Source: Bacilli bacterium (GTDB lineage: Bacteria > Bacillota_I > Bacilli_A > RFN20 > CAG-288). From it: 64,000 nt of DNA. The notes under the pieces are model-generated. The model was not told the origin of the DNA and searched no databases. It saw only the letters and a program-made list of their open reading frames with translations. Shown in pieces: positions 8,925 to 16,528 of the stretch; positions within the stretch are counted from its first letter, which is position 1, and each line of letters starts with the position of its first letter. The translations under genes and the position numbers were made by a program. The stretch spans positions 195,384-259,383 of the forward strand of contig JALCRV010000001.1 of NCBI GenBank assembly GCA_022652945.1, written 5' to 3'.

Positions 8925-8955
8925 AAAAGAAGCAGACTTAATTAATTATCGAAGC

Positions 8956-9597
8956 ATGAAAGCATTCTTTTACGAAAGAAGGCATGAAGAAACGGCGGAG
9001 AGGATTCTTTCGGTTGCAAAAAAGCTTCTTTTAAAAAGAGGCTTCAATGATGTAACGGTGGAAACAATTGCTAAAAAGGCCGGCATTTCCCGCCAGAGGC
9101 TTTATTGTTATTTTCATGGGTTGGATGAAGTAATCTACCGGATTCAGATTAAGAACATGGATGCTTTTATGTGCCATCTAAAGGAACAACTGTCGGAGAA
9201 TAAAGACGGATCTGCTTCTTCACGGTTACAGAATCTAATCGATGGAATCTTCCTTTATCAAGAAAAACATTCCGATGATTTTATCTTCACGAGCGATTTT
9301 GATTCTTATTACCGCATCAAAAAAGGCAACGAGACTTTAAAAGAAGAATATGAAAGATCCTTTCAAAACAATGAGTTCATAGAGAGCATGTTCTCTTTGA
9401 TTCAGGATGGAATCACAGAGAAAGAATTCTCTTCTGCTTTAAATCCTCAAGCGGCTTCCCTTCTGTGGACTAATCTTTTTCAGCTGTTTTTGGAGCGTCT
9501 TTCTATCTTCACCGTCAATGATGAAAAGCATTCGGAAGATGAACTAAATTTGTTAAAAAGCGAAATGGTCAAAGCCGTCTTCGCTTATTTAAAATAG
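8956..9597 (+). CDS. TetR/AcrR-family transcriptional regulator
   Basis: The 213-residue protein has an N-terminal TetR HTH at about residues 12-58 (VTVETIAKKAGISRQRLYCYF) and a helical ligand domain without recognisable specificity. It is the first gene of an operon: the GPH transporter starts 9 nt after its stop. It probably represses this operon and responds to a transported sugar or a metabolite; ligand unknown. The ribosome site is weak, unlike that of the transporter behind it. Confidence 0.88.
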   Translation: MKAFFYERRHEETAERILSVAKKLLLKRGFNDVTVETIAKKAGISRQRLYCYFHGLDEVIYRIQIKNMDAFMCHLKEQLSENKDGSASSRLQNLIDGIFLYQEKHSDDFIFTSDFDSYYRIKKGNETLKEEYERSFQNNEFIESMFSLIQDGITEKEFSSALNPQAASLLWTNLFQLFLERLSIFTVNDEKHSEDELNLLKSEMVKAVFAYLK

Positions 9598-9606
9598 GAG
9601 GAATAT

Positions 9607-11280
9607 ATGAAAGGAAAAGAGATTCTATCTAACAGAGTTTTCGATTCGAAGTGTCATCCTTCCTTCCCCGATAAGAAAGAAATGTTCCTCGGCTACATGC
9701 TGGGACCCGTCGGGGCGCAGCTGATCTATTTTCTTGTCCAAACCTGGCTGAATGTTTATTATACGGATGTCTTAAAGCTCACTTCCTTAAATCCGGATTT
9801 TCTCTTTTATTTCCCTTTAGTCTCCGGAGTGGTGGTGGTCGTCTTCAATCTGGTCTTCGGCTATCTGATTGATAGGACTAAGACTAAGCAAGGCAAAGCC
9901 CGACCTTATATTCTTCTGTCAGCTTTCTTGCTTCCAATCTCCGGGGCTTTGTTATTCTTGATACCTTCCGGGAATGACATCTGGGAATACGCCTTAATCT
10001 GTTTTTCCTTCAACTTATTCTTCGGCGTGAGTTTTGCTATCTATAATTCAGCTTATAACTTATTAGTCCCCTTATCTTCACGTAATTCCAAGACTCGGAA
10101 CTCTTTATCGACATTAGCTAACGTCGGAATGATTATGGCTCAAGCGGTCGGTTCTTTATTTCCGGGGATTGTCTATCCTTTTATCGGCACTGATAAAGCT
10201 CTCTGGTTTTATGTAATGCTGGGCTTTTCGCTTTTAACTCTTCCCTTCACCTTACTGCAGTATTATCACACCCGTGAAAGAGTCAGCGAAGAGACCAAAC
10301 ACGATGATAGTTCACAAGTAAGAAAGATTCCTTTTAAGGAACAGTTAAAGGTCGTAACTAAAGATCATTACTGGTGGATCTTAATCATTTACACCTTAGT
10401 CTTCCAGTTCGGCTTAGCCTTAAAGAATTCCTCCTTGGCCTATTATTGTAACTGGGTCATCGGAGACGGATATAACGATGGGCACACGATGTTGTTATTC
10501 AATATCGTCGGAGGTCTCTCTTTAGCCATCGGAGCGGTGATTATCAATCCTCTCACCAAGAAATTCACCAAGCAGCAACTGATGATCATGGGCTTTATCC
10601 TTTATGCGATCGGAGATGGGCTCTGCTGGGTGATTTCCTATCCTGGCTGGTTTAATCTTCCTCACATCAGCAAGTTAATCATTATTTTAATCGGACAGTT
10701 CTTGAAAAATGCAGGAGGAATCCCCTGCGTTTATATCTGGATGTCTTTAGTCGGAGATGTCTTGGATCATCTGGAATGGAAAGCAAGATTCCGCTGCGAC
10801 GGAATCACCGTCAGTTTGATGACTATTTTCTCTCTTTTCATGCCTATTCTCTCTAACGCCATTATCAATAAGCTTTTAGGGGCTAACGGTTATATCGAGC
10901 CGACTGAGAATAGCGCGGGGATTGTCCAAAGCACTTCGTTACAGATCCTCCTTGATTTCTGCGCAGTCGGAGGAGAAGTCGTCGCTTCAATTATCATCGT
11001 CGGTCTAATGAGCTTCTTAAACGTCGAAAAGAACTTAGCTAAAGAGCAACAGGAAATCCAAGAAAGACACAAGGAAGAAACCATTAAAGCCGGAGGAGTA
11101 TGGATTTCTCCAGAAGAAAAAGCCGAAATGGATGAAAAAGAATTCCTCGCTCAGCAAGAGGAAGCTGATCTAGCTGCCTTAGAGAAGAAATGTCAGAAGA
11201 AGCATCTTTCATTCGAGGAGGAGAAGAAAAAATATCTGGAGAAAAAAGCCTTAAAGGCTAAAAAGGAGCAAGGAAAATGA
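9607..11280 (+). CDS. GPH-family sugar:cation symporter (MelB type) with charged C-terminal tail
   Basis: The 557-residue protein belongs to the glycoside-pentoside-hexuronide:cation symporters. About twelve membrane helices span residues 25-475; the loop YLIDRTKTKQGKARPYILL is the family signature between helices 2 and 3. An unusual tail of about 85 residues (from about 470) is rich in Glu and Lys and looks like a cytoplasmic coiled coil, making the protein about 80-100 residues longer than MelB. It likely imports the oligosaccharides or glycosides cut by the cytoplasmic hydrolases that follow. GGAGG stands 7 nt before the ATG. The stop overlaps the next start (ATGA). Confidence 0.9.
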   Translation: MKGKEILSNRVFDSKCHPSFPDKKEMFLGYMLGPVGAQLIYFLVQTWLNVYYTDVLKLTSLNPDFLFYFPLVSGVVVVVFNLVFGYLIDRTKTKQGKARPYILLSAFLLPISGALLFLIPSGNDIWEYALICFSFNLFFGVSFAIYNSAYNLLVPLSSRNSKTRNSLSTLANVGMIMAQAVGSLFPGIVYPFIGTDKALWFYVMLGFSLLTLPFTLLQYYHTRERVSEETKHDDSSQVRKIPFKEQLKVVTKDHYWWILIIYTLVFQFGLALKNSSLAYYCNWVIGDGYNDGHTMLLFNIVGGLSLAIGAVIINPLTKKFTKQQLMIMGFILYAIGDGLCWVISYPGWFNLPHISKLIIILIGQFLKNAGGIPCVYIWMSLVGDVLDHLEWKARFRCDGITVSLMTIFSLFMPILSNAIINKLLGANGYIEPTENSAGIVQSTSLQILLDFCAVGGEVVASIIIVGLMSFLNVEKNLAKEQQEIQERHKEETIKAGGVWISPEEKAEMDEKEFLAQQEEADLAALEKKCQKKHLSFEEEKKKYLEKKALKAKKEQGK

Positions 11281-12065
11281 TATTAGCAAAAGACGGAATC
11301 CATTCTTACGAGAAGATCAGAGAAGATACTTACCGTATCGATGAAAAAGGAATCGCTAACACTTATCTTCTCTTAGGTAAAGATAAGGCTTTATTGATTG
11401 ATTCCGGTCTTGGTGTCGGTGATCTTTATCAAACCATCAGGGAATTGACAGAACTTCCTATCGTTTTAGCTCTCACTCATCGTCATTGCGATCACGCAGG
11501 AGGCAGAAACTACTTTAAGGAATATTACGTCAACGAAAATGATAAGCCCTTAATTTATAAGATCCTTTCTTCCCAGTTTGCTTCTAAAAAGCTGCTCAGC
11601 ATGAATAAGGAAAATAAGAATCCAGTAAAGTTTAACAAACAACCGAATCACGCTAAACCGGTCTTTATAAAAGATGGGTATAGCTTTGATTTAGGTGGCA
11701 GAATTGTTAAGACCATCAATACCCCGGGGCATACGAAAGGATCGATTGTCTTCTTAGATGAAAAGACTAAATTGATGTTTACCGGAGATGATGTCAATCT
11801 TTGGCTCTGGCTTCAATTACCCGGCTGTACCAATCTCTCAACCTGGCTTATCGGTGCTAAGAAGATACTTGGTTTAGCTGAGGAATATACTCCTTACTGT
11901 GGGCATAATGAAGGACTTATCACAAAAGAAGGAATCAGGGAACTGATCAGGGTCGGAGAAGAACTTCTAGTGAACAAAACGACTAATAAGGCTAAGACCT
12001 TTAATTACCCTGAGGATGAGAAAGCCCCGGCTCGGATTTGTATTACAAAATCTCGTTTAAAGTAA
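11277..12065 (+). CDS. MBL-fold metallo-hydrolase
   Basis: This 262-residue metallo-beta-lactamase-fold protein shows the binuclear metal motif HRHCDH, then NTPGHTKGSIVFLD and FTGDD, which supply further metal ligands. It is translationally coupled to the transporter gene by a 4-nt overlap. Family members hydrolyse esters, thioesters or lactones; the substrate here is unknown. A role in opening or deacylating an imported glycoside is possible but unproven. Confidence 0.85.
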   Translation: MILAKDGIHSYEKIREDTYRIDEKGIANTYLLLGKDKALLIDSGLGVGDLYQTIRELTELPIVLALTHRHCDHAGGRNYFKEYYVNENDKPLIYKILSSQFASKKLLSMNKENKNPVKFNKQPNHAKPVFIKDGYSFDLGGRIVKTINTPGHTKGSIVFLDEKTKLMFTGDDVNLWLWLQLPGCTNLSTWLIGAKKILGLAEEYTPYCGHNEGLITKEGIRELIRVGEELLVNKTTNKAKTFNYPEDEKAPARICITKSRLK

Positions 12066-12212
12066 AAAATAATGAGGAATTAGCGGAAAATCAAGATTAG
12101 CAACCGTTTGGTGTCAGTTTGTTCCATCGCGTTGGTTTTTTGCAAACCATCTTAAGAAGCATACTTCTGGTGTCGAAAGCAAGAGCGCTTAGACCGTAAG
12201 GAGGATGCGAAG

Positions 12213-12308
12213 ATGAAATTCAAAGAGATGGTTAAAAGACTCGTGGAGAATCTGATCGATTACTTTGCTAAACAAGGCGAATTCCGCCTTAAGTCTTTTG
12301 CTCTTTAA
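12213..12308 (+). CDS. Small ORF, 31 residues, amphipathic, unknown function
   Basis: This ORF is absent from the track because of its length. AAGGAGG stands 8 nt before the ATG, and the peptide MKFKEMVKRLVENLIDYFAK... has hydrophobic residues every 3-4 positions, giving an amphipathic helix with basic charge. A hairpin terminator follows 26 nt after the stop. The 140 nt before it hold no other gene and may be its leader. It could be a small membrane-active or regulatory peptide, or the remnant of a larger gene. I recognise no homolog. Confidence 0.45.
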   Translation: MKFKEMVKRLVENLIDYFAKQGEFRLKSFAL

Positions 12309-12334
12309 TTAGATAAAAAGTCTACGGATATAAT

Positions 12335-12371
12335 AAGGCTAAGGAAGTTCTTTACTTCTCCCTAGCCTTTT
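12335..12371 (+). terminator. Probable terminator of the small ORF
   Basis: AAGGCTA pairs with TAGCCTT; the inner part pairs imperfectly (GGAAGT with ACTTC plus a bulge), followed by TTTT. Confidence 0.6.
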
Positions 12372-12449
12372 AAAAAAAGAAATCAGATATAAAATACCGA
12401 TCAATAAAATTAAAAAACTGCAAAAAGGTAGAAGATTTCGATATAAGAA

Positions 12450-12463
12450 AGAAAGCGCTTCAA
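12450..12463 (+). promoter_or_regulatory. Cre-like palindrome upstream of GH2
   Basis: AGAAAGCGCTTCAA matches 11 of 14 positions of the CcpA box TGWAANCGNTNWCA, 46 nt before the GH2 start. HprK and a Crh-like protein are encoded elsewhere in the window, so carbon catabolite control is plausible. Confidence 0.4.
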
Positions 12464-12508
12464 AGTAAGATAGGGGCATAATTACTGACATAGAAAAGGA
12501 GACTCGTT

Positions 12509-14860
12509 ATGATTATTGATTTTAATGACAATTGGATGTTCTCTTTTGAGGGTGATGAAAAGACCACCCCTATCAAGCTGCCTCATGATGCTATGCTTCA
12601 TTCATTAAGAAGCCCAGACTCCAAAGGAGCTTCCGGTGTCGCATATTTCAACGGTGGTGTTTATATCTATAAAAAGACCTTTAAAGCCCCGGAAGACTGG
12701 AGAGATAAACATCTCACCTTCCATTTCCAAGGAGTCTACCGCAATGCTGAAGTAAGCATCAACGGACAGAAAGCCGGAGAGAATAAATACGGTTTCTCTT
12801 TCTTCGATATCAAAGGTGATGATTTAATTAAAGCCGGTCAGGATAACGAAATTGTTGTCAGAGCTGATAATAAATACCTTCCTAACTCTCGCTGGTATTC
12901 CGGCGGAGGTATTTATCGTCCGGTAGAAGTCTACGTCCAAGATAAAAGTCATCTTCTATATAACAAAGCCAGAGTCAGAACACTTTCTATCGATCCTGCA
13001 GAAATCGAGATCAGTATCCCTCATGAAGGAGGCGAGGTGACTTACGCCATTCTTGATCAAGAAGGAAAGAAAGTCTTCGAAGGCAAAGGCGATAAAGGCA
13101 AAATCAAAATCCAGGATGCTAAACTCTGGAGCGATCTGACTCCTTATCTTTATACTTTAAGAGTCTCTTTGAAAAACGCTTCAAAGACCGTCGATGAAGA
13201 AGAAATCAGATTCGGCATCCGTCAATTGACTTATTCAACTCAAGGCTTCTTTGTTAACGGAAAGAAGACTTTATTAAGAGGCGGCTGCATCCATTCAGAT
13301 AATGGTATTTTAGGTGCTTGCTCTTATAAGGAAGCGGAATTCAGGAAAGCCAGAATCCTGAAAGAAACAGGCTTTAATCTGATTAGATCCGCTCATAACC
13401 CGATGTCGGATTCCTTCCTTCAAGCCTGCGATGAATTAGGCATCATGGTGATGGATGAGTTAACTGATATGTGGTATCAGCATAAGAATAAATATGATTA
13501 CGCCACCGACTTCCTGGCTAACTATAAAGAAGACATTACCAAGATGGTGGATAAAGACTATAACCATCCTTCTGTCGTCATGTATTCAATCGGCAACGAA
13601 ATCACCGAACCCGCCACTTCTAAAGGTGTCGAGATGGCTAAAGAATTAGTGAAGTGTTTCCATGAAGCGGATGATTCCCGTCCGACCACCGCCGGCATCA
13701 ATTTGATGCTGATTAAAATGGCTGACGGTAAAAAGAGCGTATATAAAAACGCTGACAAGGAAGAAAAAGGTGTGGCTGATCAAGGAACTGCAAAGATCAA
13801 TTCCACCTTCTTTAATATGATTGTCAGCATCATCGGCGGGCGGATGGATAAGATGGCTAACTCCAAAAAAGTCGATAAGATTACTTCCCCAGTCTTGGAT
13901 TGCCTGGATATCGCCGGTTACAATTACGCTTCCGGCCGTTATCCTTTAGAAGCTAAGGCTCACCCGAACAGAATGATCATCGGCTCAGAGACCTTCCCGC
14001 ATTTCCTTTATCAAAACTGGGAAAAGGTTAAGGCTTTGCCGTATGTTTTCGGAGATTGCATGTGGACGGCTTTCGATTATTTGGGTGAAGTCGGTATCGG
14101 CACTTGGGCTTACGATAAAGAAGACCGTTCCTTTACTAAACCTTATCCGGGTCTTTTAGCGGAAGCTGGAATCATCGACATCATCGGCAATACGGAAGGA
14201 GCCGAAGTCGGACTTACTAAGACCGTCTGGGGTCTTTCCGATAAGCCTTTGATTTATATAAGACCCTTAAATCAATTAAAGAAGCCGACCAAAGCGATGT
14301 GGAGAGGAACCGACGGTATCGCCTCCTGGTCGTGGCAAGGATGCCAAGGACGTAAAGGCATCGTCGAAGTATACTCTTCCGCTCCGTATGTCGAACTATA
14401 CGTGAACGATAAGAAAATAAAGAGAGTCAAGACCAAAAAGGACTGCGCTTTATTTAAGCATGTGAAATATGTCCCGGGAACTATCAAAGCGGTCGCCTTG
14501 GATTCTGCTATGAAGCCTTTAAATGAAAATTCCTTAATTTCCTCGAATGGCAGTCTAAATATAAATATCCATCCGGAACAGGAAAAGTCAGAGAAAGGCA
14601 AGTTGGCTTTCTTCGATATTAATCTTGAAGGAGAAAACGGCATTGTCGAATCTAATGCCGATACGACCTTAGAGGTTAAGGTCGAAGGCGGAGAGATGTT
14701 AGCTTTCGGCAGCAGCAAAGCTAAATCGGAGCATATCTATTATGAAGGAATCTTCCCCTCCCATTACGGACATGCTTTATTAGTCGTAAGACCGACAGAA
14801 GATAAAATTAAGATTACAATTAAAGGTGAGACTTTAGCTGAAAAGACTTTCGAGTTCTAA
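12509..14860 (+). CDS. Glycoside hydrolase family 2 (beta-galactosidase-like), copy A
   Basis: The 783-residue enzyme has the GH2 order: sugar-binding jelly roll (about 1-160, SGGGIYRPVEVYV), Ig-like domain (165-260), TIM barrel (265-560), then DUF4982-like and C-terminal beta domains. The acid/base Glu is in MYSIGNEITEP and the nucleophile Glu in MIIGSETFPHF. No signal peptide is present, so it acts in the cytoplasm on imported glycosides. GH2 includes beta-galactosidases, glucuronidases, mannosidases and arabinosidases; I cannot fix the substrate. It is paralogous to the GH2 at 19154. GH39 follows after 16 nt, and AAAAGGAG precedes the ATG. Confidence 0.9.
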   Translation: MIIDFNDNWMFSFEGDEKTTPIKLPHDAMLHSLRSPDSKGASGVAYFNGGVYIYKKTFKAPEDWRDKHLTFHFQGVYRNAEVSINGQKAGENKYGFSFFDIKGDDLIKAGQDNEIVVRADNKYLPNSRWYSGGGIYRPVEVYVQDKSHLLYNKARVRTLSIDPAEIEISIPHEGGEVTYAILDQEGKKVFEGKGDKGKIKIQDAKLWSDLTPYLYTLRVSLKNASKTVDEEEIRFGIRQLTYSTQGFFVNGKKTLLRGGCIHSDNGILGACSYKEAEFRKARILKETGFNLIRSAHNPMSDSFLQACDELGIMVMDELTDMWYQHKNKYDYATDFLANYKEDITKMVDKDYNHPSVVMYSIGNEITEPATSKGVEMAKELVKCFHEADDSRPTTAGINLMLIKMADGKKSVYKNADKEEKGVADQGTAKINSTFFNMIVSIIGGRMDKMANSKKVDKITSPVLDCLDIAGYNYASGRYPLEAKAHPNRMIIGSETFPHFLYQNWEKVKALPYVFGDCMWTAFDYLGEVGIGTWAYDKEDRSFTKPYPGLLAEAGIIDIIGNTEGAEVGLTKTVWGLSDKPLIYIRPLNQLKKPTKAMWRGTDGIASWSWQGCQGRKGIVEVYSSAPYVELYVNDKKIKRVKTKKDCALFKHVKYVPGTIKAVALDSAMKPLNENSLISSNGSLNINIHPEQEKSEKGKLAFFDINLEGENGIVESNADTTLEVKVEGGEMLAFGSSKAKSEHIYYEGIFPSHYGHALLVVRPTEDKIKITIKGETLAEKTFEF

Positions 14861-14876
14861 AAAGGAGAATGTAAGC

Positions 14877-16415
14877 ATGAAAATCATCATCGATCCGTCG
14901 ATTAAAACAATTCCGACTGACTTCAGTTGGCAGGAGTGCATCGGAGACGATCACGCCAAGCAACTGATGAGGACAGATTTCGTCCGCGATTTAAAAACCG
15001 TCCATGATGAACTTGGTATTAAACAGGTTAGATTCCACGGGATTTTCGATGATGATATGCTGACAATCCAAGCAGTTTCCGATATGATTCCCACTCCGGG
15101 AGCGAACAATATCGTCGAGCGTTCTTTCCGCCAATGCGGAATGGTTTACGATAACGTCCTCTCGGCCGGAATGAAGCCTTATGTTGAATTGTCCTTCATG
15201 CCTAAGCAATTAGCCAAAGGCAAAAGAACCGGCTTGCATTATAAGAACAATATCTGCCCTCCTAAAGACTTTGCGGCTTGGGGTGAATATATCGGCCAGT
15301 TCACTCGTTTCCTTCTTGAACGCTACGGAAAAGAAGAAGTGGAGACTTGGTATTTTGAGGTCTGGAATGAACCTGATTTAGGTGGCTTCTTCCACGGCTC
15401 CAAAGAAGATTATTACAAGCTTTACGAATATACAGTAAAAGCCATCAAGAAAGAAGATGAGAAAATCAGAGTCGGCGGTCCCTCTACTTCCGGTTGTCAC
15501 TGGGTTAAAGAGTTCAAGGATTACTGCGAGCAAAACAATCTGCCTTTGGATTTCCTTTCCACTCACCATTACCCTGGTGACGGGTTTGGTAACTCCATCA
15601 ATTTCAAGATGATCCGCTCTCTCCTGAAATCTATTAAGCAAGCCGCCAAAGAAGGTAAGACCACCGATGAAGCTATTACCGCGGTCTTCTTCCATCCGGA
15701 AACCACGAAATATCTGAAAAAAGGAATCTTTAATACCTTAGACGATAAAGCCAAAGAAGAAGCAGGAGAAAAACCTTTATTCATCTCCGAATGGGCTAAT
15801 ATGGCCGTCTTCGGTTCTCCGACTAACGATGAAAAGTACGGCGCTTGCTTCAATATCAAATCCTGCATGGATTTGAATAACACTTTAGCTGGTTATTCTT
15901 ACTGGTGCTGCACGGATACCTTTGAAGAAATCCTTCAATTGAACCGTCCGTTTGTCGGTTCTTTTGGAATCATTAACCAAGACGGAATCAATAAGCCAGC
16001 CTTCTGGGCTTTTAAGATCCTTTCAGAAGTTTTCCCCGCTAGGCTCGATCTTCCGAGAAGAACTAACGAGAATGTCGAATACGCGGCCTTCAAGAAAGGC
16101 CAGGAACTTCAGGTCTTGGTTTACGCTCAAGAACCGGATTACCTTAAAGATGAAAAATACGATGTGGAATTAGAACTGGAAGGGACTTATTCGAAGGCTT
16201 CTCTGGAAAGAATCGATTCCGAACACTGCAATCCGAAAGCGGAATGGGTCAAGCTTGGTAAGCCTCAGTATTTGACTCCTTCCCAAGTTAAAGAGATTAA
16301 AGAAAAGACCTGCTTAAAGAAAGAAAAAGTCGAAGTACAGAATACTGACGAAAAGACGTCTCTTTCTTTCTCCTTACATTCGAACGATGTCTATCTGTTC
16401 ACTTTCCACGAATAA
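14877..16415 (+). CDS. Glycoside hydrolase family 39 (beta-xylosidase-like)
   Basis: The 512-residue protein is a GH39 TIM barrel with a C-terminal beta domain. YFEVWNEPDLGGF holds the acid/base Glu and LFISEWANMAVFG the nucleophile Glu; the N-terminal QVRFHGIFDDDM segment is also typical. GH39 members are beta-xylosidases or alpha-L-iduronidases; bacterial enzymes of this length are usually xylosidases, which fits the xylB gene at 30.9 kb. No signal peptide. AAAGGAG lies before the ATG, and the gene is co-transcribed with the upstream GH2. Confidence 0.9.
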   Translation: MKIIIDPSIKTIPTDFSWQECIGDDHAKQLMRTDFVRDLKTVHDELGIKQVRFHGIFDDDMLTIQAVSDMIPTPGANNIVERSFRQCGMVYDNVLSAGMKPYVELSFMPKQLAKGKRTGLHYKNNICPPKDFAAWGEYIGQFTRFLLERYGKEEVETWYFEVWNEPDLGGFFHGSKEDYYKLYEYTVKAIKKEDEKIRVGGPSTSGCHWVKEFKDYCEQNNLPLDFLSTHHYPGDGFGNSINFKMIRSLLKSIKQAAKEGKTTDEAITAVFFHPETTKYLKKGIFNTLDDKAKEEAGEKPLFISEWANMAVFGSPTNDEKYGACFNIKSCMDLNNTLAGYSYWCCTDTFEEILQLNRPFVGSFGIINQDGINKPAFWAFKILSEVFPARLDLPRRTNENVEYAAFKKGQELQVLVYAQEPDYLKDEKYDVELELEGTYSKASLERIDSEHCNPKAEWVKLGKPQYLTPSQVKEIKEKTCLKKEKVEVQNTDEKTSLSFSLHSNDVYLFTFHE

Positions 16416-16455
16416 AGAAAATCTTTAGAAATAATCAAAAATCATAATCTATTGG

Positions 16456-16486
16456 ACTATTCTGCAATAGCGGAATAGTTTTGACA
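16456..16486 (+). promoter_or_regulatory. Inverted repeat over a -35 element before GH3
   Basis: ACTATTC (16456-16462) and GAATAGT (16473-16479) form a 7-bp inverted repeat directly before TTGACA (16481-16486). It could be an operator for the GH3 promoter, or a weak terminator for GH39 since a short T run follows. The -10 is not clear. Confidence 0.4.
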
Positions 16487-16528
16487 TTTAAAATAAAGCC
16501 AGTAAATGAAATTACCGGGGGAATCCTT

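Noticed and set aside
12066-12212. Remnant of a transposase
   Set aside because: A 33-codon open stretch has no recognisable transposase motif and no terminal inverted repeats were found.
16481-16528. TTG start for GH3 given by the track
   Set aside because: TTGACA there is a -35 element; the ATG at 16529 has GGGGGAA in place.
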